Shown here: positions 16,516 to 25,014 of the stretch, in pieces
Layout: each line of letters begins with the position of its first letter
How positions within the stretch are numbered: the first letter of the stretch is position 1
Source of the DNA: an uncultured Clostridia bacterium
GTDB lineage: Bacteria; Bacillota; Clostridia; Oscillospirales; Ruminococcaceae
Direction of reading: 5' to 3'
Length of the DNA stretch: 64,000 nt
NCBI GenBank assembly: GCA_947631455.1
Contig: CANRLH010000002.1
Coordinates: 1 to 64,000 of the forward strand
The notes under the pieces: generated by a model
What the model saw: the letters and a program-made list of their open reading frames with translations, nothing else
Told to the model about the DNA's origin: nothing
Databases searched by the model: none
Translations under genes and position numbers: made by a program

Positions 16516-17283
16516 ATGGTTAAAGTGGAAAAGGTCAAGGTTCTTATCGGTGACGATAGTCTGGGTTTTGGAGTTGATGTTGCAAGCTCTTTAAGAAAAA
16601 TGGATTTTTACGTCATTACGCGTCCGAAAGACGGAAATAAGCTTATCAGCGTAATAAAGGACGAAAGTCCGGACGTTGTGGTAATTGACGCCGTTATGCC
16701 GAACCTTGACGCAATTGAGTTTATCAAAAAGTTAAATACTTCAGACTTTAAAAAGCCACACGTTATAGTTGTCAGTTCATATGAAAACCAGTTTATAGAA
16801 AAAAGTGTAATGGAACTTGGAGCGGCATGTTATATGCGCATGCCGTTTGAAACCAAGGCATTGGCTGACAGGATAAATAAAATTGTCAATTTTGATCCCG
16901 ACACGAATAAATTGATAGGTAAGGATTTAAAGGTGATAGTAACCGATATTATTCACCGTGCGGGAGTTCCTGCTCACATAAAAGGATATCACTATCTGCG
17001 AGAGGCCATTATGCTTTCGGTAAACGACAGCGAAATGTTAAACAGCGTTACAAAGATGCTTTATCCGTCAGTCGCGAAAAAGTTCAATACCACTCCTACA
17101 AGGGTGGAAAGAGCGATAAGACACGCGATAGAAATAGCGTGGGATCGTGGTAATATCGGAACGCTTAACTCTCTGTTTGGTTGCACTCTGAGCACAACTC
17201 GCGGAAAGCCTACTAACAGTGAATTCATTGCGCTTATTGTGGATAAAATCAATATTAAAGGAGAGAATGCAGCTCACTTTTAA
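16516..17283 (+). CDS. spo0A: Stage 0 sporulation protein A
   Basis: Master regulator of sporulation entry. The 255-residue protein has an N-terminal receiver (acidic GDDS, phosphoacceptor Asp in [12 protein letters not shown], Ser of VVSSYE, Lys of the FETK segment). After a linker comes the Spo0A C-terminal DNA-binding domain ([40 protein letters not shown]). The receiver is divergent: VVSSY replaces the usual Thr and the LIGDD start is unusual. An alternative GTG start at 16525 is better spaced from AAAGGA. spoVT follows at 100 bases. Confidence 0.95.
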   Translation: MVKVEKVKVLIGDDSLGFGVDVASSLRKMDFYVITRPKDGNKLISVIKDESPDVVVIDAVMPNLDAIEFIKKLNTSDFKKPHVIVVSSYENQFIEKSVMELGAACYMRMPFETKALADRINKIVNFDPDTNKLIGKDLKVIVTDIIHRAGVPAHIKGYHYLREAIMLSVNDSEMLNSVTKMLYPSVAKKFNTTPTRVERAIRHAIEIAWDRGNIGTLNSLFGCTLSTTRGKPTNSEFIALIVDKINIKGENAAHF

Positions 17284-17383
17284 TTTGTTTTTATAAAAAT
17301 AATTAAAAGTATATTCCCTGATCTTTTGCAGATAATACTTTTACAATTGATAAAAATTTGCTAAGAGAAAAGGAGAATATATA

Positions 17384-17917
17384 ATGAAAGCAACTGGTAT
17401 AGTCAGAAGGATCGACGACCTCGGGAGGGTCGTTATTCCTAAAGAAATAAGAAGAACTCTGAGAATAAGAGAAGGCGACCCGCTGGAGATTTTCACAAAC
17501 AGTGAAGGAGAAGTAATATTTAAAAAATACTCGTCGATTCACGAAATGAGCGAGGCAGCCACATCTGCGGCGGAGGTTATTTACAAGCTTGGCGGTGCGC
17601 CGGTGGTGGTTTTTGACAGGGATCATGTAGTAGCCGTTGCGGGAACTCCGAAAAAAGAATACAGCGAGAGGAGAGTTTCACAGGCGCTTGAGGATCTTAT
17701 AGAAAGCAGAAGCACATATATAAAAAACGGTGATGAGCTTATGCCTATCGAGGGAATATCAAAATCGGCGCTTGCTATAACTCCGATAATTTCCTCGGGT
17801 GATGTAACCGGTGCGGTAGCTTTCGTAGAGGGTGAAAATAACCAGCCGGTCAGCGAAAAGCATCTTATGCTGACAAAAGCTGCCGCCATGTTCTTAGGAA
17901 AGCAGATCGAAAGTTGA
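17384..17917 (+). CDS. spoVT: Stage V sporulation protein T (AbrB-type regulator)
   Basis: A 177-residue transition/forespore regulator. The N-terminal AbrB/SpoVT swapped-hairpin DNA-binding domain is near-identical to the Bacillus form (MKATGIVRRIDDLGRVVIPK, LRIREGDPLEIF). The C-terminal GAF domain (~60-177) is present. In Bacillus it tunes sigma-G genes in the forespore. AAAGGAGAA sets the start. A terminator follows. Confidence 0.93.
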   Translation: MKATGIVRRIDDLGRVVIPKEIRRTLRIREGDPLEIFTNSEGEVIFKKYSSIHEMSEAATSAAEVIYKLGGAPVVVFDRDHVVAVAGTPKKEYSERRVSQALEDLIESRSTYIKNGDELMPIEGISKSALAITPIISSGDVTGAVAFVEGENNQPVSEKHLMLTKAAAMFLGKQIES

Positions 17918-17929
17918 AAAAAAGATGGG

Positions 17930-17965
17930 TAAAGTCCTGCAAAATAAGCGGGGCTTTATTTTTTT
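17930..17965 (+). terminator. Terminator after spoVT
   Basis: TAAAGTCC (17930-17937) pairs with GGGCTTTA (17951-17958), including one G-U pair, followed by seven T residues. Confidence 0.85.
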
Positions 17966-18032
17966 GTAACCTAAACGGTAAAGCGCAATATAATAAAATA
18001 AACGACAAAATGCGATTACTGTGAGGTTTATA

Positions 18033-18815
18033 ATGATTTTAGATGTAATAATCAACATTGCGCTTCCTTTTCTGGGAACATCCTTAGGAGCTGCCTGCGT
18101 ATTTTTTATGAAAGGTCAGTTGGGCGCAAAAACACACCGTGCGCTTATCGGATTTGCTGCGGGAGTAATGCTGGCAGCGTCTGTATGGAGCCTTTTGATC
18201 CCTGCAATAGAGCAGGTTAGTGATATGGGAAAGCTTTCCTTTATACCCGCAGCGTCGGGGGTTTTATTTGGAGTGCTGGTTTTGCTCGTACTTGATAAGA
18301 TCGCTGCTAGACTCAGTTCCAACAACGAGTGCGTCAGAGGAGAAAAGGGCGGATTTAAAAGATCCTCTAAGCTTTTTTTAGCGGTAACTATTCACAACCT
18401 TCCCGAGGGAATGGCGGTGGGAGTCATAATAGCGGGATTCTTGGAAGGCGGTTCTGACATTACGGCTGCTATGGTGGCAGCGCTTTCCTTTGGGATCGCG
18501 ATACAGAATTTTCCTGAAGGCGCAATAATTTCAATGCCGATGAATGCCGCCGGTGTTAAAAAGGGAAAAGCCTTTTTTTACGGTGTTTTATCCGGAGCTG
18601 TTGAGCCGGTAGGAGCGGTTATAACTATCTTGATAGCAGGCGTGATAACCCCTGTGCTTCCGTTCCTTTTAAGCTTTGCCGCAGGAGCAATGCTTTACGT
18701 TATAGTAGAAGAGATGATCCCGGGACTTGCAGAGGGAGAGCACTCTTATTTCGGAACAATTTTCTTCACCGTAGGGTTTATACTTATGATGTCGCTTGAT
18801 GTAGCGCTTGGGTGA
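18033..18815 (+). CDS. ZIP-family divalent metal transporter
   Basis: A 260-residue membrane protein with about eight hydrophobic helices. The ZIP signature is in TM4 (AVTIHNLPEGMAVGV) and TM5 (FGIAIQNFPEGAIISMP), which hold the metal-binding His, Asn, Pro and Glu residues. It likely imports zinc or another divalent metal. The ATG at 18033 with GTGAGG 6 bases upstream is preferred to that GTG (18021) as a start. Confidence 0.9.
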   Translation: MILDVIINIALPFLGTSLGAACVFFMKGQLGAKTHRALIGFAAGVMLAASVWSLLIPAIEQVSDMGKLSFIPAASGVLFGVLVLLVLDKIAARLSSNNECVRGEKGGFKRSSKLFLAVTIHNLPEGMAVGVIIAGFLEGGSDITAAMVAALSFGIAIQNFPEGAIISMPMNAAGVKKGKAFFYGVLSGAVEPVGAVITILIAGVITPVLPFLLSFAAGAMLYVIVEEMIPGLAEGEHSYFGTIFFTVGFILMMSLDVALG

Positions 18816-18963
18816 ATCGGCCTACAAAACAAGCTTAGGACTGAAAACATATAAGGCAGAGTCACAGGGTAAGTTTAATCAATAAAAATTGATCAAATGA
18901 TTTAATGAATCAGTTATGCTGCTGTTTTGTGTAAATAATATTTACAGTGCTTTTCAAATATAG

Positions 18964-18992
18964 TTGAAATTGTGAAAAATATGTTGTATAAT
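18964..18992 (+). promoter_or_regulatory. Sigma-A promoter of the first LCP gene
   Basis: TTGAAA (18964-18969), a 17-base spacer and TATAAT (18987-18992), about 70 bases before the gene. Confidence 0.75.
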
Positions 18993-19064
18993 GATTAAAA
19001 CAACATAAAACAAAGCATTTTTGTGTAAAAGATATAGGAGACAATAAACAGCAGGAGGTTTAAA

Positions 19065-20660
19065 ATGCCAGATAAAAATAGCATTGACAATTCAAGAGAT
19101 AAAAAGGATCTGTCCGTAGACGAAATTATTAGTGACGTTATGAACAGAAACAAATCCTCAGCGCCTAAAAACGGCACCGATAAAGCGCATGACGTATTTT
19201 TAAATGAAGAGGACTATCTTTTGGACTTCGATTCGGATGTAAGTGTGGTTAGCAAAGATGTAAAAATTCAAAATCCATATGTTAAAAATACTGCAGAGAC
19301 GACCAATTTGAAAAACGACAGCGTGAAAGATATGGCTTCAATGATTGCCGCGGCTATTGCAAAAAAAACGGAAGATGAGGAATATGAAACCGAAACGGAT
19401 GACCTTAATAAAAGACTTGAGCCCGCTGCGGCAGTGGCATTAAAATCTGATAAAATAAACGCTGTCAATGGCAGTGATAATAATACAAAAGACGTAAAAG
19501 TAAACCGGAAAAATCTCAGCCAAAAAAGAATTACATCAATAGCAATATGCTATGTGTTAGGTGTGGTCTTTATTCTGCTCAGCGTGGGAATTTCTGTATT
19601 CGGATATTTTACAGGACTTTTGCAAAGAACTGATTCTCAGAATAACGGCAACTGGGGATTGACATTGAATTCTGCGACATATGAAGATATCGAAAGAGAA
19701 AATCAGCTAAGAGATCAGCTTGCAAAAGCGCAGCAGGGATTTATTTCAAGCGATAATGTAACAAATATTCTTATAATAGGAGAGGATATAAGAGACACTG
19801 CCGACAACACGAGCGGAAATACTGACGTCATGATGCTGTGCTCCATAAACGAGGAGACCAAAGAGGTAACTCTTACATCTTTTATGCGGGATATGTATGT
19901 TGAAATTGCACAGTCCGGCGGCGTTTACGCAAAGCTTAATTCCGCATATGGGGCGGGAGGAGCAGAGTTAACTATGCAGACGCTGAAGAACAACTTCGGC
20001 GTGGACGTTGACAAGTATGTTTTGTTTAACTTCTATTCGTTTATTGATATAGTAAACGCCTGCGGAGGTCTGGATATAAGAATATCTGACGAGGAGGCTA
20101 TAGGTATGCAGGCGCCTATGGCGGAGCAGAATGATTGCCTCAAAAATAAAAAGGGAACCGATTATCTGACAAAGGGCGGTACCTATCATATGAACGGAAA
20201 TCAGGCGCTTGCTTATGCAAGACTTAGATACGTTGGCGCGGCGGATTTTGAAAGAACCGCCAGACAGAGAAGAGTGGTAACCAAAATAGCCGAAAAGGCA
20301 AAGGATATGAGCCTTATTGAGCTTTCTGATCTTTTGGATAAGGTTTTAAGGCAGCTTAAAACAAATCTCACCGATGGAGAGATTGCTTATCTACTATATA
20401 ATTCGGCTGATCTTTTGACTTATAAAATAAATCAGCTCAGAATACCTGCTGATGGAATGTATACTAATGAAACGATCAGAACCCAGGATGTGCTGGTAGT
20501 GGATATTACGCAAAACATTAGGTTGTTTCAGGAAACGGTGTACGGATATACTAATATGAGCGATTTGACCTCAGAACCTGATGAAGACAAAACAGATCAA
20601 ACTGATTCAAGTGTGGATAACGCTTACGATGATTATGGCGAAATGAATATGTTTCACTAG
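19065..20660 (+). CDS. LytR-CpsA-Psr (LCP) family protein, paralogue 1
   Basis: LCP enzymes transfer lipid-linked teichoic acid or capsule polymers to peptidoglycan at the outer membrane face. This 531-residue protein has a ~155-residue acidic, probably disordered cytoplasmic N-terminus with a short helix motif (LSVDEIISDVMNR), one transmembrane helix (ITSIAICYVLGVVFILLSVG) and a C-terminal LCP domain: DVMMLCSINEETKEVTLTSF, MRDMYVEI, KLNSAYGAGGAEL and ALAYARLRYVGAADFERTAR with conserved Arg/Asp residues. AGGAGG precedes the start. Two paralogues follow at 26 and 30 kb. Confidence 0.92.
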   Translation: MPDKNSIDNSRDKKDLSVDEIISDVMNRNKSSAPKNGTDKAHDVFLNEEDYLLDFDSDVSVVSKDVKIQNPYVKNTAETTNLKNDSVKDMASMIAAAIAKKTEDEEYETETDDLNKRLEPAAAVALKSDKINAVNGSDNNTKDVKVNRKNLSQKRITSIAICYVLGVVFILLSVGISVFGYFTGLLQRTDSQNNGNWGLTLNSATYEDIERENQLRDQLAKAQQGFISSDNVTNILIIGEDIRDTADNTSGNTDVMMLCSINEETKEVTLTSFMRDMYVEIAQSGGVYAKLNSAYGAGGAELTMQTLKNNFGVDVDKYVLFNFYSFIDIVNACGGLDIRISDEEAIGMQAPMAEQNDCLKNKKGTDYLTKGGTYHMNGNQALAYARLRYVGAADFERTARQRRVVTKIAEKAKDMSLIELSDLLDKVLRQLKTNLTDGEIAYLLYNSADLLTYKINQLRIPADGMYTNETIRTQDVLVVDITQNIRLFQETVYGYTNMSDLTSEPDEDKTDQTDSSVDNAYDDYGEMNMFH

Positions 20661-20666
20661 AAGAAA

Positions 20667-20762
20667 AAATCCGGCTGCTGATTTTGAAGCGCATCCCATT
20701 ATTTAGACATTATATAACATTGTCTAACTTTTGGGGTGCATTTCAATTTCACAGTCGGATTT
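20667..20762. terminator. Long nested hairpin between convergent genes
   Basis: A 96-base imperfect hairpin. The outer arms AAATCCG/CGGATTT (20667-20673/20756-20762) enclose a middle pair (TGAAGCGCATCCCA against TGGGGTGCATTTCA, with G-U pairs) and an inner TTAGACA/TGTCTAA. T-runs flank both sides (minus-strand GATTTTTTCT; plus-strand ATTTATTTTTT), so it can serve as a bidirectional terminator. It is unusually long for one (see findings). Confidence 0.6.
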
Positions 20763-20767
20763 ATTTT

Positions 20768-21193
20768 TTACTGATCTTCAATTTCGCTTTCAGCTTCTTT
20801 TTGGTAAAAGTACTCAAGCACTGATTTTCTTGTAATTATGCCAATAAAGCAGTCCCTGTCATCTATTACAGAAACAAAGTTCTGATTCATTACCATAAGC
20901 AAAAGATCTTTCATTGTTGCGCTTATTCTTACTGGCTTGAATTTTTTTGGATCTATAATGTCTTTTATGTAAGCAGATTCCAAAAGCTTTAGGTCGGCGC
21001 TTGCGTCATTTCTTAAGAGATACCATAAAAAGTCGCCCTCTGATACAACTCCTGCGTATTTGCCCTCGCGGGTGATCACGGGGGTTGCTGTGAATTTGTG
21101 GGCTTTCATCTGTTCAAGTCCCTGACGTAATGTACTTGAATCGTACACGTAAGACACTGTTGACTTTGGCTTTAACAGCGATATGATGTTCAT
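20768..21193 (-). CDS. Tandem CBS-domain protein
   Basis: A 141-residue protein with two CBS motifs (~12-65: SSTLRQGLEQMKAHKFTATP, GVVSEGDFLWYLL; and ~80-135: VRISATMKDLLLMVMNQNFV, GIITRKSVLEYF). A CBS pair usually binds adenosine nucleotides, so it may act as a small energy or nucleotide sensor. It stands alone and faces the first LCP gene; its partner is unknown. Confidence 0.85.
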   Translation of the reverse strand: MNIISLLKPKSTVSYVYDSSTLRQGLEQMKAHKFTATPVITREGKYAGVVSEGDFLWYLLRNDASADLKLLESAYIKDIIDPKKFKPVRISATMKDLLLMVMNQNFVSVIDDRDCFIGIITRKSVLEYFYQKEAESEIEDQ

Positions 21194-21337
21194 TTAATAC
21201 CGTTCCTTCCAAGTTGCTCATAGGATTTTATCCTCTATAAATAATACTATCATAATTTTATGAATAATATGTGAAAACTCAAGAATTTTGCATAGCTTTT
21301 TAATTTGAAATATAATTGCTATTAAATTTTGTATGTA

Positions 21338-21366
21338 TTGACATATACCACGAATTGTATTATACT
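21338..21366 (+). promoter_or_regulatory. Sigma-A promoter of the DUF4234-DUF2752 pair
   Basis: TTGACA (21338-21343), a 17-base spacer and TATACT (21361-21366). Confidence 0.85.
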
Positions 21367-21400
21367 GAATGTATAAAAATACATAAGGAGGTATTATACT

Positions 21401-21814
21401 GTGGACAATAATAATCAGCAATATCAACCCTATAATCCTCAGCCTTCCGGGGGATATGTAGTTGAAGAGAGAAACATCGCGCTTTGCGTTATTCTTTCAA
21501 TAATTACCTGCGGAATCTATCAAATATACTGGATATATAAAATGTCTGAGGATCTTAATGTTGTTTCCGGCAGAAGAAATGATACTTCGGGTGCTATGGT
21601 TATTATATTATGGATCATCACATGCGGATTTTATGGCTGGTATTGGGTTTATAAGGCAGGAGAAAAGCTCCAGGCTGCGGGTCAGATCCAGAATAAGCCT
21701 ATTCCTAACAACGGCATTATATATCTGATTCTTTGTATCTTTCTCGGAATCGGCAGCATCATTTCAGCCTGCTTGATCCAGAATGAGCTTAACAATCTTA
21801 GGGGAGTATATTGA
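21401..21814 (+). CDS. DUF4234 membrane protein
   Basis: A 137-residue protein starting at GTG 21401, nine bases after AAGGAGG. A Gln/Pro/Asn-rich N-terminal tail (DNNNQQYQPYNPQPSGGYVV) precedes three hydrophobic spans. The first two carry the DUF4234 pattern (IITCGIYQIYWIYK, IITCGFYGWYWVYKAGEKL). Function is unknown. The gene overlaps the next by 4 bases and is translationally coupled to it. Confidence 0.8.
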   Translation: MDNNNQQYQPYNPQPSGGYVVEERNIALCVILSIITCGIYQIYWIYKMSEDLNVVSGRRNDTSGAMVIILWIITCGFYGWYWVYKAGEKLQAAGQIQNKPIPNNGIIYLILCIFLGIGSIISACLIQNELNNLRGVY

Positions 21815-22215
21815 CCTTAATGAAGCAAAGAAGAAAAAAAGCATTTACCGCCCTTGCAATTTTGATGTTTGCAGGGGCGGCATATGCTTTATTTATGTAT
21901 TTTACGGGGCTTGGGATCCCTTGCGTATTCCACAAAATAACTACGCTGTGGTGCCCCGGATGCGGAATATCCAGAATGATCCTGAGTGTTCTAAAGCTTG
22001 ACATTTACGCTGCTTTCAGATGTAATCCGTTTTTGTTTGTAACACTTCCGCTTTTTTTAATGGCTATTGCAAGAAAACTGTGGGTCTATTTAAAATATGA
22101 AAGCCCGATAAATGACAAGTGGCTAGACAGATGCCTTTTAGTGTATGCCGCCGCACTTGTTATTTTCGGGATTTTAAGAAACATTCCGGCGCTTGATTTT
22201 CTGGCTCCGCAATAA
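21811..22215 (+). CDS. DUF2752 membrane protein
   Basis: A 134-residue protein with three hydrophobic spans and the DUF2752 hallmark WCPGCGISRMIL near residue 50, a Cys pair that could bind metal or form a disulfide. The TTG at 21811 overlaps the TGA of the previous gene and sits 6 bases after GGGGAG; an ATG at 21820 is the alternative. Function is unknown, but DUF4234/TM2-like and DUF2752 proteins are often neighbours. Confidence 0.78.
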   Translation: MTLMKQRRKKAFTALAILMFAGAAYALFMYFTGLGIPCVFHKITTLWCPGCGISRMILSVLKLDIYAAFRCNPFLFVTLPLFLMAIARKLWVYLKYESPINDKWLDRCLLVYAAALVIFGILRNIPALDFLAPQ

Positions 22216-22250
22216 ATCTTTTTTGTATTAAGATATGGAAAAACAGGCAA

Positions 22251-22468
22251 AATAAAATTCCACCTTGCCGTCGCATAGCGTATAAAACCCGCACTCATGC
22301 AGGTGGGTAACCGCCTGATTGTTTCACGATCCCCTCGTCTCATAAGGATTTCTCGGCTTTCGCGGAGCCTTAGAGGAGGGTCTTCAATCTGCAAACAGAG
22401 TCTAAGTTCCCTTTTAAAATGTGTTGGATTATAAAATGCTATGCTTGATCGAACAAGGCAGAAATTTT
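22251..22468 (-). ncRNA. ssrS: Probable 6S RNA
   Basis: A ~218-nt region with no open frame that folds on the minus strand as one long rod, as 6S RNA does. The closing stem is AAAATTTCTGCCTTG (5') against CAAGGTGGAATTTT (3'). A terminal hairpin CCCTC..TCTAAGG/CCTTATGA..GAGGGG surrounds the loop. The 3' side of the central region carries CCCACCTGCATGAGTGCGGG and then GCGACGGCA, features I associate with Firmicutes 6S RNAs. 6S RNA sequesters sigma-A RNA polymerase in stationary phase. A covariance-model search would settle it. Confidence 0.5.
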
Positions 22469-22499
22469 ACTCAAATATTATCTGTAGTTTTTGTTCGTT

Positions 22500-22853
22500 T
22501 TATTCTTTAGTTTCTTCGCTTTCGGCCGCGCTGCTGTGATCATGCTCACAGCTTTCGTCGTCACACTCGTCCTCATAAATATCCTCGAGCATTGACATGA
22601 ATATCTCTCCGACCTTATCAAATGTCTCATCGTCATCAACGGACACCAATATTTCTTCATCATCTTCATAGGTGCTCTTCAATATTACCATAAGTCCGTC
22701 ATCTTCAAGAGAATCCTGAGGTTCATCATAATAAGGCGTGAGCGCATAATAAACATCACCCTCATACTCTGTTTCAGCCAAGACCTCAAAGGTTTGTTCT
22801 TTTCCGTCTTCGTCAACCAAAGTGTAAAGGTCGGGTGTGTATTCGTTCGGCAT
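22500..22853 (-). CDS. DUF1292 (YrzB-like) acidic protein
   Basis: A 117-residue, very acidic protein of the DUF1292 family (YTLVDEDGKEQTFEVLAETE, GDVYYALTPYY, DDEEILVSVDDDETFDKV). Such proteins usually sit near ruvX/alaS in Firmicutes, and their role is unknown. The C-terminal extension has a Cys/His cluster (DECDDESCEHDH) that might bind metal. AAGGAGGATACT sets the start. The candidate 6S RNA begins about 30 bases after the stop. Confidence 0.85.
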   Translation of the reverse strand: MPNEYTPDLYTLVDEDGKEQTFEVLAETEYEGDVYYALTPYYDEPQDSLEDDGLMVILKSTYEDDEEILVSVDDDETFDKVGEIFMSMLEDIYEDECDDESCEHDHSSAAESEETKE

Positions 22854-22911
22854 ATAGTATCCTCCTTTTTAAAGAAAAAATGCTGTGACTTTCAATCACG
22901 GCAACATATTT

Positions 22912-22940
22912 ATTATACACTATATTTTATTGCAAGTCAA
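22912..22940 (-). promoter_or_regulatory. Sigma-A promoter of the DUF1292 gene
   Basis: On the minus strand: TTGACT (complement of 22935-22940), a 17-base spacer and TATAAT (complement of 22912-22917). Confidence 0.8.
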
Positions 22941-22997
22941 GCGGATTTTGTAAAAGAAATGTTAAATAAAAACTTTCTATATTTTTAAAAAAAACTA

Positions 22998-23026
22998 TTG
23001 ACATTGCACAAAAAGTGTGCTATATT
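22998..23026 (+). promoter_or_regulatory. Sigma-A promoter of the small-peptide/frameshifted gene unit
   Basis: TTGACA (22998-23003), a 17-base spacer and TATATT (23021-23026). A TATAAT at 23026-23031 overlaps it but would be spaced too far. Confidence 0.75.
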
Positions 23027-23051
23027 ATAATCAAGGAAGAGGAAGAAAGGA

Positions 23052-23099
23052 ATGATGAGTATGAAAGCTTATCAGAAATTTATCCGAATCATTAAATAA
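23052..23099 (+). CDS. Possible 15-residue basic leader peptide
   Basis: ATG at 23052 follows GAAAGG and opens a 15-codon frame MMSMKAYQKFIRIIK ending in TAA. The peptide is cationic and amphipathic. It lies between a strong promoter and the frameshifted gene and could be a leader peptide or a chance frame. Confidence 0.35.
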   Translation: MMSMKAYQKFIRIIK

Positions 23100-23115
23100 G
23101 AAGGGAGCGAGTCCA

Positions 23116-23406
23116 ATGGGTTTAGAAGATTCATCACAGATTATTCTTTCCTTTGTTGCTCGTGAATTAAGGAGAACTTAAAACTCAGACGAAAGAGCTG
23201 ATAAAGTTAAATCAATATGATGTAAATATATCTGAGAACAAGGAAAGGAAATTAAAAGCAGAATACTTAATAACTTTTGGGGGTGGTTCCGCCGGTTATT
23301 CAGTCTTTTAACTAAACCGAAATCTATAAAGGAAGTACAGTCCGATGAAGTAGTTAATTTTCATTTGAACAAAATCTATGAAATCAGGTACAGTCCAATG
23401 AAATAA
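23116..23406 (+). pseudogene. Small ~97-residue gene with two compensating frameshifts
   Basis: ATG at 23116 behind GGGAGCG starts MGLEDSSQIILSFVARELRR, which stops at 23179-23181. In the +1 frame coding-like sequence continues at once (ELKTQTKELIKLNQYDVNIS, then KLKAEYLITFGGGSAGYSVF) to a stop near 23312. From there the original frame resumes (TKPKSIKEVQSDEVVNFHLN, then KIYEIRYSPMK) and ends with TAA at 23404-23406. The three parts join into one plausible protein of unknown family with a Gly-rich turn. The unit has its own promoter and terminator. It may be decayed, a sequencing error, or decoded by recoding. Confidence 0.7.
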
Positions 23407-23431
23407 GTAGTTTGTAAAATTTAATATAGAT

Positions 23432-23466
23432 AAAAGCAGACGGCACAAAATCCGTCTGCTTTTGTT
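23432..23466 (+). terminator. Strong terminator after the frameshifted gene
   Basis: AAAAGCAGACGG (23432-23443) and CCGTCTGCTTTT (23452-23463) form a perfect 12-bp stem with a T-rich tail. It can also act on the minus strand after cpsB. Confidence 0.9.
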
Positions 23467-23473
23467 TTATACG

Positions 23474-24190
23474 CTACAATATTACCTCATATGTTTCCAT
23501 ATCGTTTAACAGCCTTTTTCCACTTTCTTCTATCCGGCTAATCTTGTCACTGCCGTATTTCTTTTCGATAACCGTATATGCTTTGTTAACAGGAACACCT
23601 CTGTTTTCGTGGTGCATATCACTTCCAATAACCTGCACGAACCCTTGATTCATAAGCTTAAAGCAGATTCGTTTTGTCTTTCTATCAAGAAAAGAATTTG
23701 CATTTAGCTGGCCTAAAACATCCAGCGACATAAGCTCCTCAAGGTCGGAGTAATCGGTGAAGTTTAAATATCTTTCAATATGCGCGATCAAAACCTTTAC
23801 TTTGCCGCAGTCGACCAGATCAGATACTGCGTCAATCATCTGTCCGGAAAGCCTGAGATACGGCATTTCAAGCAAAAGGTAATTTGTTCCCTGTATGCAG
23901 AGCTTTTTAAGATCGTCGAGTTGATTAAGTTTGCTTGAGTATAAAACCTCTGAGCCGAGAAGTATCTTGGGATGTTCAGGCTTGAGATACGGTTTTAGCT
24001 GCTCGTATGAGTTTTGTCTTGCCGACAAAAAACTGCTTATACTTATTTCGTGACAGTAAAAATGCGGAGTACACACTACTACATCCGTTCCGTTTTGAGC
24101 CATTATGTCCAAAAGGTGTAATGATTCCTCCACTGACGAAGAACCGTCGTCAAGACAGGGGAGTATATGTGAATGAAAGTCTATTGTCAT
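23474..24190 (-). CDS. cpsB: CpsB/YwqE-type tyrosine-protein phosphatase (PHP family)
   Basis: A 238-residue Mn-dependent phosphatase that dephosphorylates the partner tyrosine kinase of capsule/EPS systems. PHP metal ligands are visible in MTIDFHSHILPCLDDGSSS, VVCTPHFY, LLGSEVL, LIAHIERY and VIGSDMHHENRG. It is the last gene of a cpsC-cpsD-cpsB operon, 35 bases after the kinase, with GGAGGAGG upstream of its ATG. No glycosyltransferases follow, so the module may act on a polymer made elsewhere. Confidence 0.9.
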   Translation of the reverse strand: MTIDFHSHILPCLDDGSSSVEESLHLLDIMAQNGTDVVVCTPHFYCHEISISSFLSARQNSYEQLKPYLKPEHPKILLGSEVLYSSKLNQLDDLKKLCIQGTNYLLLEMPYLRLSGQMIDAVSDLVDCGKVKVLIAHIERYLNFTDYSDLEELMSLDVLGQLNANSFLDRKTKRICFKLMNQGFVQVIGSDMHHENRGVPVNKAYTVIEKKYGSDKISRIEESGKRLLNDMETYEVIL

Positions 24191-24225
24191 ATATACCTCC
24201 TCCTCTTATAAGCGCTCCTCCTTAA

Positions 24226-25014
24226 TTATTTGCCTTGTTCCGAATCTGTTGCCGGTTCGGAGTATGAATAGTTATAATTGTAGTAGCTCTTCTTTTTATA
24301 GTATCCCGTTCCTCCGGATACCTGGCATGCGGTCTTCATAAAGCCAAGCACCTTTCCGTTAGCAAGCTTTATCTGTGAAAGCGCGCGTTGAAGGTCGGTG
24401 TGTTTTGTATATCCGTCCCTGATGATGAATACGATACCTGCAATATAATCATTTAAAAGCTGAGAATCTGAAACAATGTTTACCGGAGGGGTATCTATCA
24501 GTATATAGTCATAGTGAGGCTGCAACACGTCTATAAGCTTTCCGGTATTGGGCGACGATAAAAGCTCAGCCGGATTAGGAGGAATAGGTCCTGACGGTAT
24601 TAAATCAAGATTTGGTCTAACATTTTTAGTTATTGCTTCTGAAACCGTACACATTCCGCTTAAAATCGTGCTTGCACCCTTTGTTCGGCTGATTTTAAGC
24701 AAGGAATGCTGAACAGGTTTTCTAAGGTCAAGGTCAATAAGCATTACCTTAGCGCCTGTAGACGCAAGAGTTATCGCCATATTAAGGCAGTTTGTACTTT
24801 TTCCCTCCGCAGGGTTAGCGGAAGTAAAAACAACCACCTTTTTAGTCACCTGAGAAAGTGAAAACATAAGATTTGTTCTTGCCGTGTTGTAACCTTCCGA
24901 TATGATAAACTTGGTGCCCTCGTTAAGTATATATTTTCTTGATGTCGTTTTTGAACGCCTTAACTCGTTTCTGTGACCTGACGATTTCGATTTTTTAGCT
25001 ATTCCTATATTCAT
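24226..25014 (-). CDS. cpsD: CpsD/CapB-type cytoplasmic tyrosine kinase
   Basis: A 262-residue bacterial tyrosine (BY) kinase that works with the CpsC membrane adaptor. Visible are Walker A (SANPAEGKSTNCLNMA), Walker A' (VMLIDLDLRKP) and Walker B (YILIDTPP). A C-terminal Tyr cluster (YYKKKSYYNYNYSYSEP) is the autophosphorylation tail. It overlaps the end of cpsC by 20 bases. Confidence 0.92.
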   Translation of the reverse strand: MNIGIAKKSKSSGHRNELRRSKTTSRKYILNEGTKFIISEGYNTARTNLMFSLSQVTKKVVVFTSANPAEGKSTNCLNMAITLASTGAKVMLIDLDLRKPVQHSLLKISRTKGASTILSGMCTVSEAITKNVRPNLDLIPSGPIPPNPAELLSSPNTGKLIDVLQPHYDYILIDTPPVNIVSDSQLLNDYIAGIVFIIRDGYTKHTDLQRALSQIKLANGKVLGFMKTACQVSGGTGYYKKKSYYNYNYSYSEPATDSEQGK

